The position numbers and the translations under genes are program-made. Source: CAZBUH01 sp964495095 (lineage in GTDB: Bacteria; Bacillota; Clostridia; Oscillospirales; Oscillospiraceae). From it: a stretch of 36,605 bases of DNA. The notes beneath the pieces are model-generated. The model did no database searches. It had not been told where the DNA came from and saw nothing but the letters and a program-made list of their open reading frames with translations. Where the stretch lies: assembly GCA_964495095.1 (NCBI GenBank), contig CAZBUH010000005.1, positions 1 to 36,605 on the forward strand, in the 5' to 3' direction. Below, piece by piece: positions 7,920 to 16,354 of this stretch (positions within the stretch are counted from its first letter, which is position 1; each line of letters opens with the position of its first letter).

Positions 7920-8425
7920 CGGATCTCATAGTACCCATTATCCTGGCCCTGACGGCAATATACGGTATGTATAAACGTGTGGATGTGTTCGGCGCCATGA
8001 TTTCCGGCGCAGCGGACGGCCTTAAAACCACAGTGAAGATACTGCCCGCCCTTGTGGCCCTGCTCACGGCGGTGTATATGCTCCGGGCCTCCGGCGCAAT
8101 GGAGGCCCTCACCTCCTTACTGGCGCCGGCGCTGGAGAAGCTGGGCATTCCGGCGGAGGCCGCTCCTCTTATGCTGATCCGGCCCATAAGCGGCAGCGGC
8201 GGCCTGGCCGTAGGCTCGGAGATAATCTCTCAAACCGGGCCGGACTCCTATCCGGGCCGTGTGGCCGCGGTAATGCTCGGCTCCACCGAGACCACTTTTT
8301 ACGCCGCAGCCGTATATTTCGGGGCCGCCGGGGTAAAAAATACAAGATACGCCATTCCCGCGGCCCTCTGCGCCGATATTGCCGGTTTTATAATGTCAGC
8401 TCTTTCAGTTCGGCTGTTTTTCTGA
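7916..8425 (+). CDS. spmB: SpmB, spore maturation membrane protein
   Basis: Partner of SpmA in spore core dehydration. The 169-residue integral membrane protein has the family pattern LLIRPISGSGG and an MLGSTETTFYAAAVYFGAAG stretch near the C-terminus. The start is the ATG at 7916 that overlaps the spmA stop; the longer upstream frame lies within spmA. No convincing terminator was found in the 177 bp before htrA, although the AT-rich tail after 8470 may serve. Confidence 0.95.
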   Translation: MTDLIVPIILALTAIYGMYKRVDVFGAMISGAADGLKTTVKILPALVALLTAVYMLRASGAMEALTSLLAPALEKLGIPAEAAPLMLIRPISGSGGLAVGSEIISQTGPDSYPGRVAAVMLGSTETTFYAAAVYFGAAGVKNTRYAIPAALCADIAGFIMSALSVRLFF

Positions 8426-8602
8426 AAAATGTGCCAAAGGCAGCCCCCGCGAAATCGACCGTTTTGCGGCACTTCCTAAATTTTTATTTTATTTTTAGTT
8501 TATTCACGAAATATACACAAATAACTATTACTATGTAATCACGCAAAGGGAACAGGAAAATATTTAAATGCGCTTTGCAGAACAGTAAAGGGAGTGTCAT
8601 TT

Positions 8603-10234
8603 ATGAGTTATAACGACGAAAACGATTTCACAAGAAACGAAAACAGCAGCGATATGCCCGAGGATACCTCCTCTGTCAACCAGCCGGAGCCTTCATCTTT
8701 TGACACGCAGGCAAATAATAATCCGGTCGGCAGCCAGCCGCCGGCGGAGGACCCGGCGAGCCGGCCCTATCAGGACTGCGGCTACCAGTGGAACGGAAGC
8801 TCTTACCGCAATCCCGCCCCGGAGCAGCATCCCAGCTACGTGCCGCCCACCTACACGCCGAACAGCGCCGGCTACTACACAAATCCCTCGGCCTACCAGC
8901 CGGGTTACAATTATGCAAACGGCTCCGTGCCACCTGTGCCGCCTAAAAAGAAAAAGCGCGGCGGCGTCATAGCCGCCGTAGTCGCAGCGGCGCTGGTGCT
9001 ACTTATCGGGGTTGGCGTCACCTGCGGAGTTGTGGTACACAACTACATCACAGACGGCAGCGAAAAAGCGGCCGCAGCAGATTCCACATCGACGCCGGAG
9101 CCTACCAGTGCGCCGACGGAGAATAACAATACCCAAGTGGTTCTCGGCGGCTCCAACAACCACAACGACAATCTCAGCAGCAGCATCGGCGCATCCGGCA
9201 CAATGGACGCTAAGTCCATCTACAATATGGCCTGCCAGCAAGTAGTCGGCATTAAGACAGAGGTGACCGGCCAGAACATTTTTGGCCAGACTGTGACTTC
9301 CGCCGTATCCGGCTCCGGATTCATAATCTCGTCCGACGGCTATATAGCCACCAACTACCACGTTATAAGCACCGCCTTGAATCAGGGCGTTGACGTCACG
9401 GTCATGATGGTTGACGGCAGCAGCTACACCGCCGAGATAATCGGCGGCGATGAGGAAAATGACGTTGCCGTTCTGAAGATAGACGCCAATGACCTTAACG
9501 CGGTGACTTTCGGCGACTCCAACAATATGGCCGTGGGCGAAACGGTCTACGCCGTGGGCAACCCTCTTGGCGAGCTTACCTACACCATGACAAGCGGCAT
9601 AGTCAGCGCCCTTGACCGTGAGATATCTACCGATTCCCAGACCTCTATAAACATGTTCCAGCTTGACGCCGCCGTTAACTCCGGTAACTCCGGCGGTCCC
9701 GTTTACAACTCCGATGGAGAGGTAATAGGCATCGTCACCGCCAAATATTCCGACACCGGCGTGGAGGGCCTTAGTTTCGCAATACCCATAAACGACGCTC
9801 TCGCCATCGTGCAGGATATTATTGAAAACGGCTATGTAACAGGCCGGGCTTACATGGGCATTACCGCAGTCACCGTAACAAGCAGCACGGCCCAGTATTA
9901 CAACATGGCCGAGGGCGCTTATATCTACGCTGTGGACGAGACGGCCTGCGCCGCAAAGGCCGGCCTTAAGGTGGGCGACATAGTCACCGCCATGGACGGT
10001 GAAGCTGTCACCTCCTCTTCCGATCTTGTAACGATGGTGCGCAGACATAAGGCCGGCGATACGGTCACTATGGACGTGTACCGCAACGGCGACACGGTAC
10101 AGCTCACCATCACCTTTGACGAGAAAAAACAGGAGTCCAACGAAACCGGATCCGAGCAGGAACAACAGGAAAATCAGGGGCAGCAGGGCAACTTATACGA
10201 ATTCTCTCCCTTCTCCGGAAGCTCCATGAACTGA
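8603..10234 (+). CDS. HtrA/DegP-type membrane-anchored serine protease
   Basis: Surface quality-control protease. The 543 residues fall into a cytoplasmic Pro/Asn/Tyr-rich, low-complexity tail (1-114), a KKKKR stop-transfer motif, one transmembrane segment (about 120-146), a Ser/Thr/Asn linker, a trypsin-like domain and one C-terminal PDZ domain (about 410-505), ending in a Gln/Glu-rich tail. The triad is visible: His253 in NYHV, Asp287 in ENDVAV and Ser363 in GNSGGP. I chose the ATG at 8603, 8 bases after AAGGGAG; the GTG at 8594 overlaps that ribosome site. It is a single gene followed by a strong terminator. The long cytoplasmic tail resembles that of other gut Clostridia HtrA proteins; its role is not known. 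Confidence 0.93.
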   Translation: MSYNDENDFTRNENSSDMPEDTSSVNQPEPSSFDTQANNNPVGSQPPAEDPASRPYQDCGYQWNGSSYRNPAPEQHPSYVPPTYTPNSAGYYTNPSAYQPGYNYANGSVPPVPPKKKKRGGVIAAVVAAALVLLIGVGVTCGVVVHNYITDGSEKAAAADSTSTPEPTSAPTENNNTQVVLGGSNNHNDNLSSSIGASGTMDAKSIYNMACQQVVGIKTEVTGQNIFGQTVTSAVSGSGFIISSDGYIATNYHVISTALNQGVDVTVMMVDGSSYTAEIIGGDEENDVAVLKIDANDLNAVTFGDSNNMAVGETVYAVGNPLGELTYTMTSGIVSALDREISTDSQTSINMFQLDAAVNSGNSGGPVYNSDGEVIGIVTAKYSDTGVEGLSFAIPINDALAIVQDIIENGYVTGRAYMGITAVTVTSSTAQYYNMAEGAYIYAVDETACAAKAGLKVGDIVTAMDGEAVTSSSDLVTMVRRHKAGDTVTMDVYRNGDTVQLTITFDEKKQESNETGSEQEQQENQGQQGNLYEFSPFSGSSMN

Positions 10235-10257
10235 AAAATTTCACAGATAGCATTAAG

Positions 10258-10286
10258 GCCCCGGCATTTTCTGCCGGGGCTTTTTT
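10258..10286 (+). terminator. Terminator of the htrA-like gene
   Basis: A perfect GCCCCGGCA / TGCCGGGGC stem with a 5-base loop and six T residues lies 24 bp after the stop codon. Confidence 0.95.
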
Positions 10287-10365
10287 GACAAAGGGCTGCG
10301 CACAGTCAGGCCGAAAAATGTTTTCTGCGATGCACATGTCATCCCGGAAAACAGATTTAAATTTA

Positions 10366-10389
10366 TTTCGCCGCCTGCGGGCGGCGAAA
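10366..10389 (+). ncRNA. Leader hairpin upstream of the phage-tail-like pair
   Basis: TTTCGCCGCC-TGCG-GGCGGCGAAA is a perfect 10-bp stem with a 4-base loop and no T-run. If transcribed it would fold very stably in the 5' leader of the next gene. Its function is unknown. Confidence 0.45.
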
Positions 10390-10410
10390 CTCTGCGAGGC
10401 TTTTCTCTCC

Positions 10411-10473
10411 GGAGGAGTTTTTATTTATAAGCGTGCAAAAAACCTCCCACGGGCAGGGAAATGAAAAGGAGGT
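10411..10473 (+). promoter_or_regulatory. Possible translational switch covering the ribosome site
   Basis: CCTCC at 10443-10447 can pair either with the ribosome site GGAGG (10468-10472; six pairs as ACCTCC/GGAGGT) or with an upstream GGAGG (10411-10415), whose pairing is extended by TTTTT/AAAAA. The two pairings exclude each other, as in attenuator-type leaders. This is inference from complementarity only. Confidence 0.3.
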
Positions 10474-10481
10474 ATAGAAAA

Positions 10482-10952
10482 ATGGCTTCAAACCACACAA
10501 GCAGCTACGGCCTCAGCCAATGGCTGAGAACCGACGCTTTCTCAATGGACGACTTTAATCTGGATAACCAAAAAATCGACGCCGCCCTCAAAAGCTTTCA
10601 GGGCAGCCTGCGGATAGCCACCGGCAGCTACGTGGCCACAAACCTTTACGGCTCCCAGAATCCCAACACGCTGAATTTTGATTTCACGCCGTATCTGGTG
10701 CTGGTGTCCAACAGCGCCAACAACGGCTGCTCCCAGATTTGGTTTCAGCGGCCAATGACCGTGGCGGCGGGACACACGGGCTCTAATTACGCCGCCTGGT
10801 CGGCCAACAGCGTCACGTGGACTGAAAACGGCCTGAGCTGGTACGCCCAATGCTATGGCAACGGAAGCGTATCAGGCAACACAAACGTGGGCGCCAACGA
10901 CCAGTACAACTACTCCACTAATATTTATTACTATTTAGCCATAGGAAAATAG
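10482..10952 (+). CDS. Phage tail-fibre-like protein (N-terminal tail motif)
   Basis: Product of 156 residues. The first ~35 residues (SSYGLSQWLRTDAFSMDDFN, then DNQKIDAAL) match a motif I recognise from the N-termini of tail-fibre or tail-associated proteins in Clostridia phages. The remainder is Asn/Ser/Tyr/Gly-rich and beta-like, as in short fibre or receptor-binding tips. I use the ATG at 10482 with AAGGAGGT 8 bases upstream, not the ATG at 10461 that precedes the ribosome site. The next gene looks like a tail accessory gene, but no other phage gene is present. It may be a domesticated fragment or a remnant. There is no signal peptide and no catalytic motif. Confidence 0.75.
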   Translation: MASNHTSSYGLSQWLRTDAFSMDDFNLDNQKIDAALKSFQGSLRIATGSYVATNLYGSQNPNTLNFDFTPYLVLVSNSANNGCSQIWFQRPMTVAAGHTGSNYAAWSANSVTWTENGLSWYAQCYGNGSVSGNTNVGANDQYNYSTNIYYYLAIGK

Positions 10953-10964
10953 GGAGGTAAACTT

Positions 10965-11195
10965 ATGAGGATAATTGAAATTGCGCCTCTGCCCAATGGC
11001 GCCCACAGAAATCAGTCATACACAGGCGAAAGCCTGAACATACCCGAGGGCTGGGCGGCAATACCGGAGGAGCTGGAAGCCCAGGCGGCGGAATGGCTCC
11101 CCTTTGTAACCGCAGCAGTTGAAAACGGCGTCATAACAAAGCTTGAGGATAACCCGGCGGCCCGGGAGGCGGCCATAAGGGACATTGAAGTCTGA
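10965..11195 (+). CDS. Small phage tail-associated protein
   Basis: Acidic 76-residue product. The start MRIIEIAPLPNGAHRNQ followed by IPEGWAAIPEEL resembles the short proteins encoded just after tail-fibre genes in Firmicutes phages (XkdW-like region), so a tail-assembly role is inferred from family resemblance and position. It lies 12 bp after the fibre-like gene behind an AGGGAGGT ribosome site and is followed by a perfect terminator, so the two genes form a compact operon. Function outside a phage is unknown. Confidence 0.7.
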   Translation: MRIIEIAPLPNGAHRNQSYTGESLNIPEGWAAIPEELEAQAAEWLPFVTAAVENGVITKLEDNPAAREAAIRDIEV

Positions 11196-11234
11196 AAACG
11201 CTGTAAAACCTGCACATCGGCCCTTAAAAGCGGA

Positions 11235-11268
11235 AATGCCCCGGAGCATAAGCTCCGGGGCATTTTTT
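11235..11268 (+). terminator. Terminator of the phage-tail-like operon
   Basis: AATGCCCCGGAGC and GCTCCGGGGCATT form a perfect 13-bp stem around a 4-base loop, followed by a T-run. Confidence 0.95.
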
Positions 11269-11302
11269 ATTGCCTTTAAGGCGGTTTTGCTTTGCGCTTG
11301 GC

Positions 11303-11475
11303 TTATTTCTGCACGATGTAAACGCCGGTGGTGGCGGCAGCGGCGCTATTGGCTATCTCGAACTCAGCGGCGACAGCATATTGGGCTTAACGTCAGCGGT
11401 TGCGCTGTTTCTGGCGGTGGAAGCATGCTTCACGGCATTGAAAGCCATGTTCATGGCGTCCGCACGTGTGATAGC
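11303..11475 (-). pseudogene. Possible frameshifted gene remnant
   Basis: On the minus strand one frame reads AITRADAMNMAFNAVKHAST and on to a DVKP near 11386, then loses sense and stops at 11356. From the same point the neighbouring frame reads AQYAVAAEFEIANSAAAATT and on to GVYIVQK with a stop at 11303, and it is closed upstream by a TAA at 11387-11389. Joined, the two would give about 55 residues of plausible Ala-rich protein, suggesting a single-base indel in a small decayed gene. There is no ribosome site, and I do not recognise the family. The surrounding 11269-11624 interval holds nothing else except the terminator at 11570. Confidence 0.3.
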
Positions 11476-11569
11476 GCCGAAAAGGGCGCGTCCAGGCCCC
11501 GCAAAAGCGCGCTTTTTTCCCGGAAGCCGCCCGGCCCCATTACGCCGCTTTTTCTGCAAAAATCCGGGC

Positions 11570-11612
11570 AAAAAAGCTCCCGCCCTGCCTGCCGGCAGAT
11601 TGGGAGATTTTT
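11570..11612 (-). terminator. Probable terminator of the fruK-fruA-ptsH-ptsI operon
   Basis: On the minus strand CTCCC...CTGCC-GGCA-GGCAG...GGGAG forms a two-part stem followed by CTTTTTT. It is 13 bp beyond the ptsI stop. An A-run on the other flank could allow bidirectional use. Confidence 0.7.
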
Positions 11613-11624
11613 ATATCCACACTT

Positions 11625-13211
11625 TTATACCATTGTCCTGCCTATCTTCTTCACCCTGAGGAGATTTGCCGCTCCCACGCTCAGCTCGTCGATTCCATAC
11701 CTTATTAATATAGGTATAAGCTCCTCCTGGCCCGCGGCCTCGCCGCAGACCCCTACCGGTATCCCGCGGCCGTGGGCCGCCTCCACCGTCTCGCTTATCT
11801 GCCGCAGCACCGCCGGGTGGGCGGGGTTATACAGCTCCGACACGTCGCTGTTTCCCCTGTCCACAGCCAATGTGTACTGGGTGAGGTCGTTTGTCCCGAT
11901 GCTGAAAAAGTCCGCCTCCTCCGTCAGCCGCCCGGAGGTGAGACCCGCGGCGGGGGTCTCTATCATCACGCCCACCTTTGTATTTTTCTGAAACTCCGCC
12001 TTTTCCCGCTTAAGCTCAAGGGCGCACTGGGTGATAAGCTCCCTGGCCTCGCGTATCTCCTCCGGAGCCGTCACCAGCGGCAGCATTATAAGCAGATTAT
12101 CCCGTCCGGCTCCGGCCCGCAGTATGGCCCGGAGCTGTGTCTTGAAAATTTCCGGATTTTTCAGGCAGTACCTTATCCCCCGGAGGCCCAGGAAGGGGTT
12201 TTCCTCCCTTTTAAGCCCCAGGTACGGCACGTTTTTGTCGCCGCCCACGTCCAGGGTGCGGATGATAACCTCTTTTCCCGCGAAAAGCTCTGAAATTTTT
12301 CTGTATATCCGCTCCTGCTCCGACTCCGTGGGGGCGGCGGGCCTGTCCATAAAGAGAAATTCCGTCCTGAAAAGCCCCACGCCCTCGGCCCCGTTTTCAA
12401 GGGCCGCCTCCGCCTCCTGTACAGAGCCGATATTGGCATAAATTTTCACCCTGTGGCCCTCCGGGGAATAGACCTCCGCGTCCCGGAAGCCCGCAAGCTC
12501 CTTCTTTTCCGCCTCCGCCTCCCGGAGCCGCGCCCGGAATTGGGAGAGAGTCTCCTTATCGGGGTTTACATAAATTTTGCCCTCGCCGCCGTCGGCAATA
12601 ACCGTGTCCCCGGCGCGTATCTTTCCGCCGAAGTCCGCGCCCATCACCGCCGGGATGCCCAGCGCCCGGGCCAGAATTGCCCCGTGGCTTGTCGCGCCGC
12701 CTTTTTCCGAGATTATGGCGGCGGCGCGTCCGCCCAGTCCCGCCGTCATGGACGGCGTCACCTCGGCGGCGGCGAGCACCGCCCCCTCCGGCAGCTCATC
12801 TGACGGCAGGCCCATAAGGATGCGTATAATCCGGTCCCCCACATCCAGAACGTCGGCGGCCCGCTGGGCCATAAGGCTGTCTCCGGACGAGCGGAACATA
12901 TCCGCAAATTTTTCGCAGACGCCGCGGACGGCATGCTCCGCCGCCGCGCCGTTCTCTATCTCCTGTATAAGCTCACCAGACATAAACGGGTCCCGGGCCA
13001 TTGCAAGCTGACCCAGCATTATGCCGGCGCCGCTCTGCTCCTCCAGCTTCCGGGTGGCGGCTTCAAATTTTTCCATTGCGTCCTCAAGGCGCTTTTTCTC
13101 GTTTTCCGCCCCGGAAAATTTAACAGAGCTTATATCCGGCTTATCCCCGGCCATAAACGCCGGGCCTATGCCGATACCCGGCGCCGCGGGTATGCCGCTG
13201 AAAATCTCCAT
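11625..13211 (-). CDS. ptsI: PTS Enzyme I (phosphoenolpyruvate-protein phosphotransferase)
   Basis: First PTS enzyme: takes phosphate from PEP onto a histidine and passes it to HPr in the cytoplasm. The phospho-His is His176 in GGATSHGAI, after the helical HPr-binding region. The C-terminal PEP-binding barrel shows the stretches VGLFRTEFLFM, RTLDVGGDK and GVCGEAAG, with the conserved active-site Cys in the last. At 528 residues it is slightly shorter than the usual ~570. The start is the ATG overlapping the ptsH stop (TGATG), so translation is coupled to HPr. It is last in the fru operon, which is unusual because ptsHI is often a separate operon. Confidence 0.96.
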   Translation of the reverse strand: MEIFSGIPAAPGIGIGPAFMAGDKPDISSVKFSGAENEKKRLEDAMEKFEAATRKLEEQSGAGIMLGQLAMARDPFMSGELIQEIENGAAAEHAVRGVCEKFADMFRSSGDSLMAQRAADVLDVGDRIIRILMGLPSDELPEGAVLAAAEVTPSMTAGLGGRAAAIISEKGGATSHGAILARALGIPAVMGADFGGKIRAGDTVIADGGEGKIYVNPDKETLSQFRARLREAEAEKKELAGFRDAEVYSPEGHRVKIYANIGSVQEAEAALENGAEGVGLFRTEFLFMDRPAAPTESEQERIYRKISELFAGKEVIIRTLDVGGDKNVPYLGLKREENPFLGLRGIRYCLKNPEIFKTQLRAILRAGAGRDNLLIMLPLVTAPEEIREARELITQCALELKREKAEFQKNTKVGVMIETPAAGLTSGRLTEEADFFSIGTNDLTQYTLAVDRGNSDVSELYNPAHPAVLRQISETVEAAHGRGIPVGVCGEAAGQEELIPILIRYGIDELSVGAANLLRVKKIGRTMV

Positions 13212-13474
13212 CACTCGCCCAACCCCGATTCCACGAATTTTCCGGCGGCCTCAAGGCACGCCTCCTCCTCCGGCCCGGAGCACTGAAGCTCAAACTCGCT
13301 GCCGGCCTTAAGGCAGGCGGCCATGAGATTCATGATGCTTTTGCCGTTTACGGTTTTGCCTCCGCTTACTATGGTCACATCGCAGGGATACTGGGACACA
13401 AGCTTTACAAACTCATTTGCAGGGCGCATGTGCATACCCATGGGGTTTATGATTTTTAAGGTTTTGGAAACCAT
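13211..13474 (-). CDS. ptsH: HPr phosphocarrier protein
   Basis: Small carrier that relays phosphate from Enzyme I to the sugar-specific EIIA domains. The 87 residues contain His15 (NPMGMHMRP), the EI-dependent site, and Ser46 (GKSIMNLM), the HPr kinase site used with CcpA for carbon catabolite control in Firmicutes. It can therefore act both in transport and in regulation. It starts 2 bp after fruA with a GGAGGG ribosome site and overlaps ptsI. Keeping both sites argues that this is the general HPr, not a sugar-specific copy. Confidence 0.96.
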   Translation of the reverse strand: MVSKTLKIINPMGMHMRPANEFVKLVSQYPCDVTIVSGGKTVNGKSIMNLMAACLKAGSEFELQCSGPEEEACLEAAGKFVESGLGE

Positions 13475-13476
13475 TT

Positions 13477-15387
13477 TTATCCCTCCGCAGTTTTTACGTT
13501 ATTGCGCTTCAGCGCCGCCAGCATCAGGGCCCCTGCCACAGAGCCGGCCGCCAGCGCTATGCAGTAGCCCAGCACATGGCCCACCACCGGGAAAACGAAG
13601 ATGCCGCCGTGGGGCGCTCTCAGTGTGCAGCCGAAGAACATGGAGAGACCGCCGGCCACGGCAGAGCCAACGACGCAGGAGGGGATGACCCTCAGGGGGT
13701 CCGCCGCCGCGAAAGGGATGGCACCCTCGGAGATAAAGCACAGGCCCATAACGTAGTTTACGAGGCCGGATTTCCGCTCCTCGTCGGTGAATTTCCGCCG
13801 GAAAAAGGTGGAGCAGACCGCAATGGCGAGAGGCGGTATCATGCCGCCCACCATAACTGCGGCCATAATGTCGTAGCCGCCGGCTGCGATGGATGCAGTG
13901 CCGAAAACATAGGCCGCCTTATTGATAGGCCCGCCCATATCAACGCTCATCATTCCGCCCAGGACGCAGCCCAGAAGTATCTTGCTCGCGCCTCCCATGG
14001 AATTAAGGAAATTCTCCAGGCCGGTGTTTATAACGCCCATTACGGGATTTATGGCGTACATGAAAACGCCGATGCCGAGAATGCCCGCCAGGGGATAGAT
14101 GAGGATAGGCCGCAGGCCGTCAAGGGCCTTAGGCATTTTTTCGGTGATTTTCCGCAGAAAAAGGACGAAATAGCCCGCCGCGAAGCCCGCCAGCAGCGCC
14201 GCCAAAAATCCGCCGGATACGGCGTTTTCTCCAGTGATGTTGGCAAAGGAGCTGCCCACATTGGCGATATATCCTCCCACAAAGCCCACGGCAAGTCCCG
14301 GTCTGTCGGCGATACTGTAGGCGATAAAGCCCGCCAGCACAGGCAGCATGAAGTTAAAGGCCGCGCCGCCCACGGTTTTGAAGAAGGCCGCCGCCGGCGT
14401 GTTCATGCCGAAATTGGACGGGTCGATGCTGTAGTCGTCCAGCAGGAAAGCTAAGGCTATCAGTATCCCGCCGCCGATTACAAACGGCAGCATGTGGGAA
14501 ACGCCGCCCATAAGGTGCTTATATATCTGCCGGGCAACGCCCTCATGCTCCGGCTCGCTGCTGCTGCCGGCGTTTTCCGAATGGAATACCGGTACCGAGC
14601 CGCTCTCAATTTTTTCTATCAGCTCGCCGGGCCTGTGTATGCCCTCGGAGACGCCGGTAAAGAGCACCGGCTTTCCGTTAAAGCGGCCCGTCTCTACATT
14701 TTTATCTGCGGCCACGATTATACCGTCGCAGTTTTCAATCTCGGCCCGCTTGAGGCCGTTTTTTACGCCGCCGGAGCCGTTTGTCTCCACCTTGATGGAA
14801 ATCCCCCGCTCCACCGCGGCTTTTTCCAGGGCCTCCGCCGCCATAAACGTGTGGGCGATTCCCGTGGGGCAGGCAGTGACGGCGAGGATGCGGATACGTC
14901 CGTCGCTGGCTGCTTTTTCCGATACATCGCCGCTTCCCACGTCGGCACGGCTCATTACCCTGATAAATTCCTCCGGGCTTTTTGCCGCCCTCAGGCTTTT
15001 GGCAAATCCCTCGTCCATAAGAAGCGCCATGAGCTTTGACAGTATCTCAAGATGCCCGTCCCCGTTTTCCGGGGCGGCGATGATAAAAAACAAATCAGAT
15101 TTTTCGCCGCCGGGGGAGCCGTAGTCCACGCCGGAATTCAAAACCGCCGCAGACAGTACGGGACGGGAAACTGCGGCGCTTTTCGCGTGGGGCACGGCGA
15201 TTCCCATGCCCACGGCGGTGCTGCCCTCGCCCTCCCGGCGGAGCAGCGCGGCCCGGTATTCCTCCCGGTCTTTTATGGCCCCGCTTTTCATTTGCAGGTC
15301 TATGAGCTTTTGGAGTACGTCCTCCTTCGATTTCGCGTCTATGTGAAGCGCCACCCGCTCCGGAGTCAGAAGTTCGGTCACGCGCAT
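13477..15387 (-). CDS. fruA: Fructose-specific PTS transporter, EIIABC
   Basis: Imports fructose and releases fructose 1-phosphate. The 636-residue membrane protein has EIIA (type 2, residues 1-150) with phospho-His67 in AVPHAKS, EIIB with phospho-Cys173 in VTACPTGIAHT, and the EIIC channel from about 280 with many hydrophobic segments and the family stretch GGPINKAAYVFG. All three domains are fused in the A-B-C order seen in Gram-positive FruA. I use the ATG at 15387 (GAGG 8 bases upstream); the GTG at 15396 overlaps that site. It lies between fruK and ptsH in one operon. Confidence 0.95.
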   Translation of the reverse strand: MRVTELLTPERVALHIDAKSKEDVLQKLIDLQMKSGAIKDREEYRAALLRREGEGSTAVGMGIAVPHAKSAAVSRPVLSAAVLNSGVDYGSPGGEKSDLFFIIAAPENGDGHLEILSKLMALLMDEGFAKSLRAAKSPEEFIRVMSRADVGSGDVSEKAASDGRIRILAVTACPTGIAHTFMAAEALEKAAVERGISIKVETNGSGGVKNGLKRAEIENCDGIIVAADKNVETGRFNGKPVLFTGVSEGIHRPGELIEKIESGSVPVFHSENAGSSSEPEHEGVARQIYKHLMGGVSHMLPFVIGGGILIALAFLLDDYSIDPSNFGMNTPAAAFFKTVGGAAFNFMLPVLAGFIAYSIADRPGLAVGFVGGYIANVGSSFANITGENAVSGGFLAALLAGFAAGYFVLFLRKITEKMPKALDGLRPILIYPLAGILGIGVFMYAINPVMGVINTGLENFLNSMGGASKILLGCVLGGMMSVDMGGPINKAAYVFGTASIAAGGYDIMAAVMVGGMIPPLAIAVCSTFFRRKFTDEERKSGLVNYVMGLCFISEGAIPFAAADPLRVIPSCVVGSAVAGGLSMFFGCTLRAPHGGIFVFPVVGHVLGYCIALAAGSVAGALMLAALKRNNVKTAEG

Positions 15388-15397
15388 ATCTTTCACC

Positions 15398-16300
15398 TCA
15401 AATTTTTGAATATATTTCCAGTATTTTTGTTGCCCCGGCGAGGCCCTCGGAAAAGGCTGTGGCGCTGCCGGCGGCGGTGCCCAGCTTCAGTGCCTGCCGG
15501 TAATCCCCGGTTTTAAGATAACCGGCTAAAAATCCCGCCACCATGGAGTCCCCGGCGCCCACAGAGTTCACAAGCTCCCCCTGTGGCGCGGATGTGCGGA
15601 ATATTTCCCCGTCCTCGGAGAGCAGCATTGCCCCGCTGCCGGCCAGGGAAACCAGCACATTTCTGGCCCCAAGCTCCCGCAGACGCTCCGCCTGCACCGC
15701 AACCTCCGAGTCCTCCTCCGCCTGCCCGCCGAAAATTTCCGCCAGCTCCTCCCGGTTGGGCTTTATGAGAAACGGCCTGTACTCGAGAGCCTTTAAAAGC
15801 ATCTCCCCGGCCACGTCCGCCACTATCTCCGCGCCCCGGCTCCTGAGCTTTTCCAGTATTTCAGGAAAAAAGCCCGGCTCCATGTCCCGGGGGGCGCTGC
15901 CGGAAATTACCGCCGCATCTCCTGGGCCAAGCTTATCAAGCTTTTCCAGCAGCGCACAGAGATCATCCCTGCCGATATACGGCCCTGCGCCGTTTATATC
16001 GGTCTCGCCGTCCCCCCGGAGCTTTACGTTTATTCTGGTAAGGCCGCTTTTTAAAAGGACGAAGTCGCTCCTTATATCGAGTCTGCCCAGCTCCGACAGC
16101 ACGGCGCCGCCGGTAAAACCTGCGGCAAAGCCCAGGGCCGCAGTCTCCACATCGAGGCTTTTCAGCACTGCGGAGACATTTATGCCCTTTCCGCCGGCGA
16201 AGGCGGACTCCCGCACAGCCCGGTTTATATCGCCGGTTTTCAGCCTTTCAAGCCAGATAACATAATCCACGGCGGGATTTAACGTAATTGTGTATACCAT
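15398..16300 (-). CDS. fruK: 1-Phosphofructokinase
   Basis: Phosphorylates fructose 1-phosphate, the product of FruA, to fructose 1,6-bisphosphate. The 300-residue PfkB-family kinase opens with the FruK-type start MVYTITLNPAVDYVI, has the glycine-rich sugar-binding stretch FAGGKGINVSAVLKSL, and ends with the catalytic motif NSVGAGDSMVAGFLAG, where Asp is the base. A GGAG ribosome site precedes the ATG. It heads the operon fruK-fruA-ptsH-ptsI. No FruR-type DeoR regulator is present, so how fructose induces the operon is not visible. Tagatose-6-phosphate kinase is a less likely alternative given fruA next door. Confidence 0.93.
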   Translation of the reverse strand: MVYTITLNPAVDYVIWLERLKTGDINRAVRESAFAGGKGINVSAVLKSLDVETAALGFAAGFTGGAVLSELGRLDIRSDFVLLKSGLTRINVKLRGDGETDINGAGPYIGRDDLCALLEKLDKLGPGDAAVISGSAPRDMEPGFFPEILEKLRSRGAEIVADVAGEMLLKALEYRPFLIKPNREELAEIFGGQAEEDSEVAVQAERLRELGARNVLVSLAGSGAMLLSEDGEIFRTSAPQGELVNSVGAGDSMVAGFLAGYLKTGDYRQALKLGTAAGSATAFSEGLAGATKILEIYSKI

Positions 16301-16354
16301 TTTCTTTCAGCTCCATGTACAATTTATATTTTGCCGTTATAAATAAAATATTCG

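Noticed and set aside
8999..10165. 388-codon minus-strand open frame opposite the HtrA-like gene
   Set aside because: The plus strand encodes an intact serine protease with triad and PDZ domain; the reverse frame is a shadow.
11503..11516. Palindrome AAAAGCGCGCTTTT as a terminator
   Set aside because: It has no loop-forming centre and no gene ends next to it; the hairpin at 11570-11612 is better placed.
11270..11659. Plus-strand open frame in the gap before ptsI
   Set aside because: It begins in the terminator of the tail-like operon and ends inside ptsI; no ribosome site and no family resemblance.
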